From Sabulicella rubraurantiaca (GTDB lineage Bacteria > Pseudomonadota > Alphaproteobacteria > Acetobacterales > Acetobacteraceae), in contig NZ_JAFEUU010000011.1 of the NCBI RefSeq assembly GCF_017355885.1, forward strand, positions 1-64,000: 64,000 bases of DNA. The letters are read 5' to 3'. Below are positions 1 to 14,403 of this stretch, one piece after another. Below the pieces are notes generated by a model. It was not told the DNA's origin. It searched no databases and saw only the letters and a list, made by a program, of their open reading frames with translations. Made by a program: the position numbers and the translations under genes. Every line of letters begins with the position of its first letter. Within the stretch, counting starts at the first letter, position 1.

Positions 1-118
1 AGGACACATTCCTACGCGTTACTCACCCGTCCGCCACTGACCCCGAAAGGCCCGTGCGACTTGCATGTGTTAAGCATTCCGCCAGCGTTCGCTCTGAGCC
101 AGGATCAAACTCTCAGGT
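1..118 (-). rRNA. rrs: 16S ribosomal RNA, 5' end only
   Basis: Read on the minus strand, this segment contains the universal 16S start region: the GAGAGTTTGATCCTGGCTCAG primer site (about 97-117), followed by the conserved stretch with AACGCTGGCGG and ACACATGCAAGTCG. The rest of the gene lies beyond the left edge of the window. The exact 5' end is set by analogy with other alphaproteobacterial 16S genes and could be off by a few bases. The promoter and leader lie to the right, so the rrn operon is transcribed leftward, away from clpB. Confidence 0.97.
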
Positions 119-552
119 TCATCATCCATCCCCCGCAGCCAAAGCCGCACGGAACAGACCAACCCACCAATCCTGAATAAACCGCAGCGCCAACCAAGCC
201 ACCAACCAGCCCCAGGTCCCAGCCCAGCCAACCGGCACGCATCAACACCAACCCAGGCCAAAACCCAGGCAGCGCCAACCACGCATCCCGATCACCGCCG
301 AACCGATCACCCAAAGCAGCCAGCCTCAGCCGCACCGCTTCAAATCACCAGAACACGCAAACACATCACTGCACAACAGATGCAACTGTCAAACAACGCA
401 GGATCAACACCCCAACCCAGTCAGGGCGCCCATCCCAACCCCACCATGTCACCGGCAGGAAAACCAGGGGAAGCAATCTAAGAGCACCATCAGCGCCCGT
501 CAACCACCTCAACCCCACCCCGCTTCCAGAACCCTCAGGAACCATCAGCGGC
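119..552 (-). other. rRNA operon leader, strongly G/U-rich
   Basis: About 430 nt separate the probable rrn transcription start (near 553) from the 16S gene. I see no convincing gene here; short open frames on both strands lack ribosome sites and family features. The plus strand is dominated by A and C with repeated CCAAC/ACCA-like words, so the transcribed leader is rich in G and U. A boxA-like element lies inside it. The leader presumably carries antitermination signals and one arm of the 16S processing stem. Confidence 0.6.
387..398 (-). promoter_or_regulatory. boxA-like antitermination element in rrn leader
   Basis: The minus strand reads CGTTGTTTGACA, matching 9 of 12 positions of the boxA form TGCTCTTTGACA used in rRNA antitermination (Nus factor binding). 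It lies about 155 nt downstream of the proposed start site and about 270 nt upstream of 16S, a reasonable place for boxA. The same TTGACA could be read as a second -35 box, but no good -10 follows at 16-18 nt. The assignment rests on one short match. Confidence 0.4.
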
Positions 553-560
553 GTGGGGGG

Positions 561-589
561 TATCTAGGCCTCGCACGCAGAACTGTCAA
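561..589 (-). promoter_or_regulatory. rRNA operon promoter (sigma-70 type)
   Basis: On the minus strand a perfect -35 hexamer TTGACA (584-589) is followed, after exactly 17 nt, by TAGATA (561-566), a good -10. A run of C follows. It points toward the 16S gene and lies about 55 bp downstream of the clpB stop codon. A perfect -35 with ideal spacing is what one expects for an rRNA promoter. Confidence 0.75.
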
Positions 590-644
590 ACGGCTTTGCA
601 TGTTACAGGCGCATGACAGGCCTGCGACACCACTTCTGCGTCGG

Positions 645-3218
<2,574 letters not shown>

Positions 3219-3280
3219 TCCTGTCCCTCCTTGAGGCGACGAGAGAACGCGCCCCCGAATGGGCAGCGCGTCACTGCAGA

Positions 3281-3312
3281 GTGTGGTAACAAGGTCACAG
3301 GGGTTTCAAGGG
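3281..3312 (-). promoter_or_regulatory. candidate RpoH (heat-shock) promoter of clpB
   Basis: The minus strand carries CCCCTTGAAA (-35, about 3304-3312), very close to the sigma-32 consensus CCCTTGAA. About 14 nt later comes TTACCACA, a poor match to the -10 element. The site is about 65-95 bp upstream of the clpB ATG. ClpB is a classic RpoH target, which supports the reading. The weak -10 keeps this tentative. Confidence 0.4.
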
Positions 3313-3329
3313 GATTTGGGTCCAAAGCC

Positions 3330-6069
<2,740 letters not shown>

Positions 6070-6540
6070 TCAACGCTCGGCAGCCGGCTCCTCGGCCGGG
6101 GCGCCGGGCAGGCGCGGCATGGGCAGGGACTGCGCCTCGCCGGCCAGTTCGGCTTCGAGGGGATGCAGCCCGTCGCCATTGCCTTCGGCGGGCGCATCCT
6201 GCGCAGAAGCCTCGCCGGCATTGTCGCGGAAGCGGCGCTCCTGCTGCTGCGCCTGGGCCGCGTTCATGGCGCCCAGGATGCGGAAATAATGCTCCGCATG
6301 CTGGAAGTAGCCTTCCGCTGCCACGCGGTCGCCGCCGCTGGTCGCGTCGCGGCCCAGCTGCAGGTACTTCTCGAAAAGCTGCTGCGCGGTGCCGCGCAGC
6401 CGCACATCCGGGCCGCTGGAGTCGAAGACGTGGTTGCGGTTCAGCGGCTGGTTGCCGTTGTTGCCGCCGCCACTGTGCCGGAACCCGCCGCCACCCCCGC
6501 CGCCGTGGCGGTGGCCACGGCGCATGCGCTTCATGTTCAT
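6070..6540 (-). CDS. DUF4167 domain-containing protein
   Basis: The product is about 156 residues. It opens with a very basic, glycine- and histidine-rich segment (MNMKRMRRGHRHGG then a Gly run). A DUF4167 core follows at about residues 28-95, including LFEKYLQLGRDA and YFQHAEHYFRI, then an acidic Ala/Pro/Glu-rich tail. DUF4167 is found almost only in alphaproteobacteria, usually at the end of the prfA-prmC operon, as here (about 150 bp after prmC). The basic start suggests nucleic-acid binding, but no function is established. The frame is open further upstream; the start was chosen because family members begin at the basic motif. Confidence 0.8.
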   Translation of the reverse strand: MNMKRMRRGHRHGGGGGGGFRHSGGGNNGNQPLNRNHVFDSSGPDVRLRGTAQQLFEKYLQLGRDATSGGDRVAAEGYFQHAEHYFRILGAMNAAQAQQQERRFRDNAGEASAQDAPAEGNGDGLHPLEAELAGEAQSLPMPRLPGAPAEEPAAER

Positions 6541-6688
6541 TTCGCTGTCGTGCTTCTGCTGTTCAGTTCCGTGAGGCGGGCCCAGCCCGGCGCACGGAGT
6601 CCGTGCTGTCCTACCGCGCCGGCGCCCTGGGCATCCCGGCATGGAAGGCTCGCCGGCCGATCCCACGGACCCTGCCGACACCTAGATA

Positions 6689-7546
6689 TTAGTAAGTCTG
6701 CGGGGTTTCGCCAATGGCCTTGAAGGCCACGGCCCGCGGAATCCCGCCGAAATCCGCTTCCTGGGCCAGGAAAATGAGTCCCTTCCCCTCTCCCAGGGCA
6801 CGAACCGGCTCCGCTTGGCCCATTCCCACCTCCAGCACCGCCACGCCGCCCGGCGTCAGGAGGCGAGGAAGGTCGGCGAGAAGCGCCCGGTAGGCGTCGA
6901 GTCCATCCGCGCCGCCATCCAGTGCGGAGCCGGGCTCGAAGCGCGCCACCTCGGGCATCAACTCCGCGACCGCTTCGCTCTCTATATAAGGCGGGTTGGA
7001 CAGGAGGAGGTCGAACTGGCCGGCCAGAGCCGCCCCCCAATCCCCCGCGAGGGTCACGCAGCGCCCAGCCAACCCGTTCCGTTCGGCATTGCGCCGGGCC
7101 ACCGCCGCCGCCCCTGCCCGGAGGTCCAGCCCGACGCCCCAGGCCCCCATCCGCTCGGCCAGGACGGCGAGAAGCAGGCAGCCCGTCCCCGTGCCCAGGT
7201 CCAGGATGCGTGCAGGATTGGGCGCAAGGGCGAGGGCCAGCCGCACTACCGCCTCCGAATCGGGGCGCGGGATCAGCGTGTCGGGACTCACCTCCAGGTC
7301 GAGGGTCCAGAACCCGGTGTGCCCGGTGATGAGGGCCAGGGGCTCCCGCGCGCAGCGGCGGCGCAGCATGTCCCGGAATTGCACCTCCTTCTCCGCCTCC
7401 ACCGTGCGATCCGCATCGCGCAGCAGGGCCTCGCGCGAAACGCCCAGCGCGTGGGAAAGGAGCAGACGGGCCTCCAGCCGCGCCTCGGCGATCCCAGCCT
7501 GCCGGAGAGCGGCGCCCGCCTCGCAGAGCAGGCGGCCGATCGTCAT
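6689..7546 (-). CDS. prmC: peptide chain release factor N5-glutamine methyltransferase PrmC
   Basis: PrmC (HemK) methylates the glutamine of the GGQ motif in release factors using SAM. The 285-residue protein has an N-terminal helical domain (1-75), the SAM-binding motif DLGTGTG at 116-122 and the catalytic NPPY at 184-187, which recognises the glutamine. Its ATG overlaps the prfA stop (ATGA), so enzyme and substrate are translationally coupled. Length and motif order are typical. Confidence 0.96.
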   Translation of the reverse strand: MTIGRLLCEAGAALRQAGIAEARLEARLLLSHALGVSREALLRDADRTVEAEKEVQFRDMLRRRCAREPLALITGHTGFWTLDLEVSPDTLIPRPDSEAVVRLALALAPNPARILDLGTGTGCLLLAVLAERMGAWGVGLDLRAGAAAVARRNAERNGLAGRCVTLAGDWGAALAGQFDLLLSNPPYIESEAVAELMPEVARFEPGSALDGGADGLDAYRALLADLPRLLTPGGVAVLEVGMGQAEPVRALGEGKGLIFLAQEADFGGIPRAVAFKAIGETPQTY

Positions 7547-8598
7547 TCGCCGGCCGCTGCCAGCCGCGCAGCCTCGTCCTCGCTGATCAGGGCGTCGAGG
7601 ATCTCGTCCATCTCGCCCATCATCACCCGGTCCACCTTGTGCAGCGTGAGGCCGATGCGGTGGTCGGTGACCCGTCCCTGCGGGAAGTTGTAGGTACGGA
7701 TGCGCTCGCTCCGGTCGCCGGTACCGACCTGCCCCTTGCGGTCCGCCGCGCGGGCGGAGTCCAGTGCCTGGCGCTGCGCGTCGAAGAGCCGCGCGCGCAG
7801 CACCTTCATCGCCTTGGCGCGGTTCTTATGCTGCGACTTCTCCTCCTGCATCGCCACGACGATGCCGGTCGGCAGGTGGGTGATCCGCACCGCGCTGTCG
7901 GTCTTGTTGACGTGCTGACCGCCGGCGCCCGAAGCGCGGTAGGTGTCGATGCGGAGGTCCTTCTCCTCCACGCGCACGTCCACCTCCTCGGCCTGGGGCA
8001 GCACCGCGACGGTGACGGTGGAAGTGTGGATGCGGCCCTGGGTCTCCGTGGCCGGGACGCGCTGGACGCGATGGACGCCGCTTTCGAATTTCAGCCGGGC
8101 GAAGACACCCTGCCCTTCGATCTCGGCCACCGCCCCCTTCACGCCGCCAAGCTCGCTCTCGTCATAGTCGAGCACGGTGAAGCGCCAGCCGCGCGTTTCG
8201 GCGTAGCGCTGGTAGGCACGGAACAGCTCCGCCGCGAAGAGCCCGGCCTCGTCGCCGCCTGCGGCGGGGCGGATTTCCAGGATGGCGCTCTTCTCGTCCG
8301 CGACGTCCCGCGGCAGCAGCATGAGACGGATCTCGCGCTCCAGTGCCGGCAGGCGCGACTTCGCCTCCTGCAACTCCGCCTCCGCCAGCTCCCGCATCTC
8401 GGGATCGGCGAGAAGGGCCTCGGCCTCCTCGCGGCTGGCCTCCAGTGCCTTGTACTCGGACACCTTCTCGACCAGCGGGTCGAGGGTGGAGAGTTCCTTG
8501 GAGAGGGCGCCGATCTGCCCGCCATCTGCCGTCTCCAGCATGGTGCGCAGCTCCGCCGCCCGCTCCATCATGCGGTCCAGGCTGGCGGGAAGGCTCAT
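7543..8598 (-). CDS. prfA: peptide chain release factor 1
   Basis: RF1 reads UAA and UAG stop codons and triggers peptide release on the ribosome. The 351-residue product has an N-terminal helical domain, the stop-codon-reading PxT tripeptide as PAT at 182-184 (RF2 has SPF), and the GGQ catalytic motif at 226-228 in [15 protein letters not shown]. Length is normal. Both ends overlap neighbours by 4 nt (hisS upstream, prmC downstream), indicating a tight operon. Confidence 0.97.
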   Translation of the reverse strand: MSLPASLDRMMERAAELRTMLETADGGQIGALSKELSTLDPLVEKVSEYKALEASREEAEALLADPEMRELAEAELQEAKSRLPALEREIRLMLLPRDVADEKSAILEIRPAAGGDEAGLFAAELFRAYQRYAETRGWRFTVLDYDESELGGVKGAVAEIEGQGVFARLKFESGVHRVQRVPATETQGRIHTSTVTVAVLPQAEEVDVRVEEKDLRIDTYRASGAGGQHVNKTDSAVRITHLPTGIVVAMQEEKSQHKNRAKAMKVLRARLFDAQRQALDSARAADRKGQVGTGDRSERIRTYNFPQGRVTDHRIGLTLHKVDRVMMGEMDEILDALISEDEAARLAAAGE

Positions 8599-9845
8599 CG
8601 GGCGAGGCGCGTCGCGAGCCCGTCCAGCGCCACCTCCTCCTGCGTGCCCGCATCCAGGTCGCGAAGCTGGGCGATGCCGCGCGCCACCTCGGTCTCGCCG
8701 AGGATGATGGCGGCGCGGGCGCCGGCCTTGTTGGCGCGCTCCATGCGGCGCTTCAGATTGCCCTTGTGCCCCATCTCCGTCGCGATGCCGGCCTCGCGCA
8801 GAGCGCCGGCCACGCGGAGCGCCGCCGTCTCCTCCGCAGGGGAGACAGGAATGACATGCACGAGGTGTGGCGCCTTCGGCGTCAGCCCGCCTGCCTCCAG
8901 CAGCATGGCCAAGCGCTCCACCCCCGCGCCCCAGCCGACGGAGGGCGTGGCCGGGCCGCCCATCTCCTCCACGAGACCGTTGTAGCGGCCGCCACCCATC
9001 ACCGTGCCCTGCGCGCCGAGCCGGTCGGTCACGAACTCGAAGGCAGTGTGGCTGTAGTAGTCCAGGCCACGGACGATGCGCGGATTCTCGCGAAAGGGCA
9101 CGCCGAAGGCGTCGAGGTGCCGGCGCAGCGCGTCCCAGTGGGCACGCGCCTCATCGGTCAGGAAGGGCTCGATGGTCGGCGCCTCGGCGACCAGGGCGCG
9201 GTCCTTCGCATCCTTGCTGTCGATGATTCGGAGCGGGTTCTTCTCCAGCCGGCGCTGGCTGTCCTCGCTCAGCGCCTCCCGGTGCGCAGTGAAATGCGCG
9301 ATCAGCGCGGCGCGGTAGGCGTCGCGGCTGGGCGTGTCGCCGAGCGTGTTCACCTCCAGCGTCACGCCCTGGCTGATGCCCAGTTCGCGCTGGATGTGCC
9401 AGCCGCAGGCGATCACCTCCGCATCCGCCAGCGGCTCGGCCGAGCCGAGGATTTCCAGGTCGATCTGGTGGAACTGGCGCTGGCGCCCGGCCTGCGGCCG
9501 CTCGTAGCGGAAGACCGGGCCGGCGGCGAAGACCTTGAGCGGCACCGATTGCGCGAGGCCGTTGGATACCAGGGCGCGGCAGATGCCCGCCGTCATCTCC
9601 GGCCGTAGGGTGATGCTCTCCCCGCCGCGATCCTCGAAGGAATACATCTCCTTGGAGACGACGTCGGAGGTCTCGCCCAGGCCGCGTGAGAAGACGCGGG
9701 TATCCTCGAAGATCGGCGTCGCCCATTCCTCGAAGCCCCAGAGCGCGCTGATGCGGCGCGCCGTTTTGATCACGCGATGATGCCGGCGGAATCCCTCGCC
9801 GATGAGGTCATGCGTGCCGCGGACGGGCTGGAGCTTGGTGGCCAT
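8595..9845 (-). CDS. hisS: histidine--tRNA ligase
   Basis: Class II aminoacyl-tRNA synthetase that charges tRNA-His. The 416-residue protein has motif 1 near the N-terminus ([20 protein letters not shown]), motif 2 around [16 protein letters not shown], the histidine-binding loop [13 protein letters not shown], and motif 3 near [16 protein letters not shown]-terminal anticodon-binding domain follows (about 325-416). Its last 4 nt overlap prfA, and ispG lies 39 bp upstream in the same direction. Confidence 0.96.
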   Translation of the reverse strand: MATKLQPVRGTHDLIGEGFRRHHRVIKTARRISALWGFEEWATPIFEDTRVFSRGLGETSDVVSKEMYSFEDRGGESITLRPEMTAGICRALVSNGLAQSVPLKVFAAGPVFRYERPQAGRQRQFHQIDLEILGSAEPLADAEVIACGWHIQRELGISQGVTLEVNTLGDTPSRDAYRAALIAHFTAHREALSEDSQRRLEKNPLRIIDSKDAKDRALVAEAPTIEPFLTDEARAHWDALRRHLDAFGVPFRENPRIVRGLDYYSHTAFEFVTDRLGAQGTVMGGGRYNGLVEEMGGPATPSVGWGAGVERLAMLLEAGGLTPKAPHLVHVIPVSPAEETAALRVAGALREAGIATEMGHKGNLKRRMERANKAGARAAIILGETEVARGIAQLRDLDAGTQEEVALDGLATRLAR

Positions 9846-9884
9846 GATGCGGGGCGGATAGCATCGCCCCGCCCGGCCCGGAAG

Positions 9885-11027
9885 CTACTCCGCCGCCAGG
9901 ACGGCGGCCTCGGCGGCCTTCTTGGCGTCGGCCTCGGCCTTCAGCAGGGCAGCGCGCTTCTCCACCAGCCCGACCAGGTGCTCCACCATCTCCTCCGTGG
10001 TAGTCTGGTGACTGGTCTTGCCGCTGGCATAGACCATGTGCTTGTCGGCGCCGCCGCCGGTCAGGCCGATATCGGTCATCAGCGCCTCGCCCGGGCCATT
10101 CACGACGCAGCCGATAATGGAGAGGGTGACGGGCTGTTCGATATGGGCCAGCCGCTCCTCCAGCATTGCCACCGTCTTCACCACGTCGAAGCCCTGGCGC
10201 GCGCAGGACGGGCAGGAGACGATCTTAACGCCGCGATGGCGGATGTGCAGGGACTTCAGGATCTCCCAGCCCACATGCACCTCCTCCTCCGGCGCAGTGG
10301 AGAGCGAGACGCGGATCGTGTCGCCGATGCCGGCCCAGAGGAGGTTGCCCAGGCCGATGGCGCTCTTCACGGTGCCGGTGCGGCGGCCGCCCGCCTCCGT
10401 CACGCCGATATGCAGCGGATGGTCGCAGGCCTCGGCCAGTTGCTGGTAGGCCGCGACGGCGAGGAACACGTCGCTCGCCTTCACGCTGATCTTGAACTCG
10501 TGGAAATCGTTCTGGAGCAGGTGGTCGGCGTGCCAGAGCGCGCTTTCCACCAGCGCATCCGGGTTCGGCTCGCCATACTTCTCCAGCAGGTGCCGCTCCA
10601 GGCTGCCCGCGTTCACGCCGATCCGGATGGAGCAGCCATGGTCCTTCGCGGCCTTCACCACCTCCTTCACCCGCTCGGGCGAGCCGATATTGCCCGGATT
10701 GATGCGGAGGCAGGCGGCGCCGGCCTTGGCGGCCTCGATGGCGCGGCGGTAGTGGAAATGAATGTCGGCCACGATGGGCACGTTCACCTCCCGCACGATC
10801 TCGGCGAGCGCGGCGGTGCTTTCCTCGTCGGGGCAGGAGACGCGGACGATGTCCACGCCTGCCAGCTCGCAGCGGCGGATCTGCGCGATTGTGGCAGCCG
10901 CGTCGCTGGTCAGCGTGTTGGTCATGGTCTGCACGCTGACCGGCGCGTCCCCGCCAACCAGAACCTTCCCCACCCGGATCTGGCGGGACTTCCGGCGCTC
11001 GATGTGCTGGTAGGGACGGTAGCTCAT
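9885..11027 (-). CDS. ispG: 4-hydroxy-3-methylbut-2-enyl diphosphate synthase (flavodoxin/ferredoxin)
   Basis: IspG (GcpE) is the penultimate enzyme of the MEP isoprenoid pathway and carries a 4Fe-4S cluster. The 380-residue protein has a TIM-barrel N-terminal part ([15 protein letters not shown] near 33-47) and a C-terminal cluster domain with the ligands in [11 protein letters not shown] and [11 protein letters not shown]. The short bacterial form lacks the extra insert of plant enzymes. The C-terminus ends in an Ala/Lys-rich stretch. It lies between rodZ and hisS, the common alphaproteobacterial order. Confidence 0.96.
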   Translation of the reverse strand: MSYRPYQHIERRKSRQIRVGKVLVGGDAPVSVQTMTNTLTSDAAATIAQIRRCELAGVDIVRVSCPDEESTAALAEIVREVNVPIVADIHFHYRRAIEAAKAGAACLRINPGNIGSPERVKEVVKAAKDHGCSIRIGVNAGSLERHLLEKYGEPNPDALVESALWHADHLLQNDFHEFKISVKASDVFLAVAAYQQLAEACDHPLHIGVTEAGGRRTGTVKSAIGLGNLLWAGIGDTIRVSLSTAPEEEVHVGWEILKSLHIRHRGVKIVSCPSCARQGFDVVKTVAMLEERLAHIEQPVTLSIIGCVVNGPGEALMTDIGLTGGGADKHMVYASGKTSHQTTTEEMVEHLVGLVEKRAALLKAEADAKKAAEAAVLAAE

Positions 11028-11104
11028 GAAGGACCCTCGGCGTGCTCTCGCCCATATAGCGCCCCAGGGGGCCGGCCCAAAGCCCGGGCCGCGTGACGCC
11101 TGTG

Positions 11105-12064
11105 TTACTGCCGTGGGGAGGCGGGCTGGGGCCGCGGAGCCTGGGCGGGCGGGTTGCGAAGCTGGTCGGGCACCAGGGCAATGTTGCGGCGAACCCCCGT
11201 GGCGCTGGACAGCGCTGGGGAAACCTGCCCGTCCACCACGATCTCCATGTTCTGCGCGCTTCCGGTGGTGAGGGTCAGCCCCTCCCGGTTCGGCACCGAG
11301 AAGCTTTCCCCAGCCCGCATCACCTGGTTGAGGAGCAACTGACCATTGCGGGAGTCGCGGATTTGGGTCCAGGCCTCGCCCTTGAAGCGCAGCACGATGC
11401 GGCTGCCATCGGCCGGAAGCGCCGCCGAGGCTGCGGACGAGGCAGGGGGCTGCGATGCCGGGACCTGGACCGGCACCTGCACCGGCACGGGAAGCGGCGG
11501 TAGGCTTGGCGTCGCCTGGGAGGGAGGTTGCGCCGGCGGAACGGCGGCGGGAGCCTGCGGCGGGCGCAACGCCTCGCCATCGCGAGAAGCGGATTCCAGC
11601 CGGGCGGGCACCGGGAGCACGGTATCCACCGAGCGTTCGCCAGTTCCACTCCAGCTATACCAGGCGACATAGGAGCCGATGAGCAGCGCCGCGCCGGCCA
11701 GGATCGTCACCCCGGCCGGGAAGCCGCGCTCGGGCACCGGCTCTGGAAAGACCAGGGCGGTCTTAGGGCTGGTCGCGCCGGTGGCGACATCCCGGAAGCG
11801 GCGCACCATCTCCGCCGCATCGAGGCCCAGCGCGGCTGCATAGTTGCGCACGAAACCCAGCGTATAGGCCGGGGGAGGCAGATCCTTCAGCCGCCCCTCC
11901 TCCAGCGCCGTCAGGTAGACGCGACGGATGCGGAGATGGCGGGCCATGTCCTCCAGGGTGGTGCCCATGGCCTCCCGCGCCTCGCGCAGCTCGTCGCCCA
12001 GCCGGGCGGCATCCACCGCCAGGGTTTCCTGGGTCCTGGAGAAGCGCTTGACGTTGTCGAACAC
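11105..12064 (-). CDS. RodZ-like helix-turn-helix membrane protein
   Basis: The protein (319 residues from a GTG at 12064) has an N-terminal Xre-type helix-turn-helix at about 22-90 ([19 protein letters not shown]) and one membrane span at about 114-137. A Pro/Val/Gln-rich linker follows with a PVQVPVQVP repeat, then a C-terminal beta-rich DUF4115 domain at about 225-290. This is the architecture of RodZ, which links MreB filaments to the wall machinery in rod-shaped cells. A GTG at 12016 with an AGGA upstream is an alternative start. Its place upstream of ispG is typical of the class. Confidence 0.8.
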   Translation of the reverse strand: MFDNVKRFSRTQETLAVDAARLGDELREAREAMGTTLEDMARHLRIRRVYLTALEEGRLKDLPPPAYTLGFVRNYAAALGLDAAEMVRRFRDVATGATSPKTALVFPEPVPERGFPAGVTILAGAALLIGSYVAWYSWSGTGERSVDTVLPVPARLESASRDGEALRPPQAPAAVPPAQPPSQATPSLPPLPVPVQVPVQVPASQPPASSAASAALPADGSRIVLRFKGEAWTQIRDSRNGQLLLNQVMRAGESFSVPNREGLTLTTGSAQNMEIVVDGQVSPALSSATGVRRNIALVPDQLRNPPAQAPRPQPASPRQ

Positions 12065-12073
12065 GACGGTGGT

Positions 12074-13117
12074 TTAGCGCCCGGGGCCGCGCAGGGCCAG
12101 CGCCGCGGCGGCCTGCTCCACCAGCTCGGCCACGATCTCTGCGGCGGGTTGCTCGCGGGTCACCATGCCGACGCTCTGCCCGGCCATCAGCGAGCCATTC
12201 TCCACGTCGCCATCGATCACGGCCCGGCGCAGCGCGCCCGCCCAGAAATGCTCGATGTCGAGCTGTGCCTCCTCCTTGGTCAGCTCTCCTGCGCGGAACC
12301 GCGTCAATACGGCGGCCTGGTGCTCCATGAAGCGCTTGGTGCCCTCGTTCTGCAGGGCGCGCACGGGGATGACCGGGAAGCGCTCATCCAGCTGGATGGT
12401 AGGCAGGGCGTCGCGGGCCGCGCCGCGGATGAAGGCGCGCTTGAAGTTCGGGTGGGCGATGCATTCCGTCGCGCAGACGAAGCGGGTGCCGATCTGCGCC
12501 CCCGCCGCTCCCATCTCCAGATAAGAGAGAATGGCCTCGCCACGACCGATGCCGCCGGCGACGAAGACCGGCACCTCGGTGACATGCGGCAGGATCTCCT
12601 GCGCCAGCACGTTCAGGGAAACCGGGCCGATATGCCCGCCCGCCTCGCTGCCCTCGATCACGAGCGCGTCGGCGCCGGAGCGGACCAGCTTCTTCGCCAG
12701 CGCCAGTGCCGGGGCGAAGCACACCACCTTTGCCCCGCCTTCCTTGGCGCGCTTCAGCGCCGCGCCGGGCGGGATGCCGCCCGCGAAGACAATGTGGCTG
12801 ACCTTGGCCTCCAGGCACACATCCACCAGCTGCTCCAGCCGCGGGTGCATGGTGATGAGGTTCACGCCGAAGGGCCGGGAGGTCAGGGCCTGGGTCCCCG
12901 CGATCTCTTCGGCGAGGCGCGGCGGCTCCATCGCGCCGCAGGCGATGACGCCGAAGGCTCCGGCATTGGAAAGCGCGGCGACGAGGTTGCGCTCGCTCAC
13001 CCAGGACATGGCGCCGCCGAGCAGCGCGTAGCGGCTGCCGAAGAAGGCCGCGCCGCGCGCCATCAGCCGGTCCAGCTGCGCGAAGGCTGCCTCAGGCGGG
13101 GAAACAGACACGTCCAT
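12074..13117 (-). CDS. nitronate monooxygenase-family FMN oxidoreductase
   Basis: The 347-residue protein is a TIM-barrel flavin enzyme of the 2-nitropropane dioxygenase / nitronate monooxygenase family. Visible family blocks are LLGGAMSWVSERNLVAALSN, SEAGGHIG (flavin-phosphate region near residue 150) and VFVAGGIGRGEAI plus GAAGAQIGTRF. Members oxidise nitronates or act as NAD(P)H:quinone reductases or enoyl reductases (FabK-like), and sequence alone does not separate them. It starts 5 bp after the lysC stop and ends 9 bp before rodZ, so it is in the same transcription unit. Confidence 0.82.
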   Translation of the reverse strand: MDVSVSPPEAAFAQLDRLMARGAAFFGSRYALLGGAMSWVSERNLVAALSNAGAFGVIACGAMEPPRLAEEIAGTQALTSRPFGVNLITMHPRLEQLVDVCLEAKVSHIVFAGGIPPGAALKRAKEGGAKVVCFAPALALAKKLVRSGADALVIEGSEAGGHIGPVSLNVLAQEILPHVTEVPVFVAGGIGRGEAILSYLEMGAAGAQIGTRFVCATECIAHPNFKRAFIRGAARDALPTIQLDERFPVIPVRALQNEGTKRFMEHQAAVLTRFRAGELTKEEAQLDIEHFWAGALRRAVIDGDVENGSLMAGQSVGMVTREQPAAEIVAELVEQAAAALALRGPGR

Positions 13118-13122
13118 CCGAT

Positions 13123-14340
13123 TCAGGCGTCCAGCCCATAGGCCGTATGCAGGGCGCGCACCGCGAGCTCGGTGTATTCGGCCGGCACCAGCACGCTGAC
13201 CTTGATCTCGCTGGTGGAGATCACCTGGATGTTGATGCCCTTCTCGGCGAGCGCCCCGAACATGGAGGAGGCGACGCCGGCATGGGTTCGCATGCCGATG
13301 CCCACGACGCTGATCTTGGCGACGTTGTCGTCGGCCAGAAGCGTCTCGAACCCAACCTCTGCCTTCGCCTTCTCAAGGATGTCGCGGGCGCGAGGCAGGT
13401 CCGCCTTGCCAACGGTGAAGGTCATGTCCGTGGTGCCGTCGGCGCCCACGTTCTGGACGATCATGTCGACGTTGACGTTGGCCTCGGAGAGCGGGCCGAA
13501 GACGCGGGCGGCGACGCCCGGCCGGTCCGGGACGCGGCGCAGCGTCACCTTCGCCTCATCCCGCGAATAGGCGATGCCGGAAACGATCGGCTTCTCCATG
13601 ATCTCGTCCTCATCCACGACCAGGGAGCCTGGCTTGTCCTCGAAGGAAGATAGCACCTGCACGCGCACGCGGGCCTTCATGGCCAGCTCGACGCTACGGG
13701 TCTGCAGAACCTTGGCGCCGACGGAAGCCAGTTCCAGCATCTCCTCGTAGGAGATGCGCTCCAGCTTGCGGGCGCGCGGCACGATGCGCGGGTCCGTCGT
13801 GTAAACGCCGTCCACGTCCGTATAGATGTCACAGCGATCGGCCTTCAGAGCGGCCGCCAGCGCCACCGCCGACAGGTCCGAGCCACCGCGGCCCAGCGTG
13901 GTCACGCGGTTCCGCACCGGCTCGATGCCCTGGAACCCGGCCACGACCGGCACCTGCCCCTGCTCCATCCGGGCAATCAGCTCGGCCCCGTCGATCTCCT
14001 CGACGCGGGCCTTGCCATGGGCGTTGTCCGTGCGGATCGGCACCTGCCAGCCCTGCCAGGACCGTGCCTCGACCCCGATGGCCTGGAGCGCGATGGCGGT
14101 GAGGCCGATCGTCACCTGCTCGCCCGTCGCGACGACCGTGTCGTATTCGCGCGCATCATGCAGCGGCGACAGGTCCTGGCACCATTTGACCAGCTGGTTC
14201 GTCGTCCCGGCCATGGCCGACACCACCACGGCGACCTGATGCCCCGCATCCACCTCGCGCTTCACGCGGGCGGCGACGTTGCGGATGCGGTCGAGATCGG
14301 CGACGGAGGTTCCGCCGAACTTCATCACGATACGGGACAT
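13123..14340 (-). CDS. lysC: aspartate kinase
   Basis: Aspartokinase phosphorylates aspartate to start lysine (and DAP), threonine and methionine synthesis. The 405-residue product begins MSRIVMKFGGTSVADL, with the KFGGTS kinase motif at the N-terminus. The kinase domain covers about 1-245, followed by two ACT regulatory domains (about 265-335 and 345-400), the class of feedback-inhibited, mono-functional aspartokinases. The frame is open further upstream, but the conserved motif fixes the start at this ATG. It diverges from ubiG over 63 bp. Confidence 0.96.
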   Translation of the reverse strand: MSRIVMKFGGTSVADLDRIRNVAARVKREVDAGHQVAVVVSAMAGTTNQLVKWCQDLSPLHDAREYDTVVATGEQVTIGLTAIALQAIGVEARSWQGWQVPIRTDNAHGKARVEEIDGAELIARMEQGQVPVVAGFQGIEPVRNRVTTLGRGGSDLSAVALAAALKADRCDIYTDVDGVYTTDPRIVPRARKLERISYEEMLELASVGAKVLQTRSVELAMKARVRVQVLSSFEDKPGSLVVDEDEIMEKPIVSGIAYSRDEAKVTLRRVPDRPGVAARVFGPLSEANVNVDMIVQNVGADGTTDMTFTVGKADLPRARDILEKAKAEVGFETLLADDNVAKISVVGIGMRTHAGVASSMFGALAEKGINIQVISTSEIKVSVLVPAEYTELAVRALHTAYGLDA

Positions 14341-14403
14341 TGCGGTTCCTGGGCGGGCAGCCCGAACCTTGCGGGCGCTTTCCGGGCGGGTCAGATACCG
14401 GGC

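Noticed and set aside
105-335. Small open frames in the rRNA leader
   Set aside because: They lack ribosome sites and reflect the skewed base composition; the region is an rRNA leader.
11455-11500. Tandem repeat in rodZ (PVQVPVQVP) as a functional repeat array
   Set aside because: Only two short units in a Pro-rich linker, common in such linkers.
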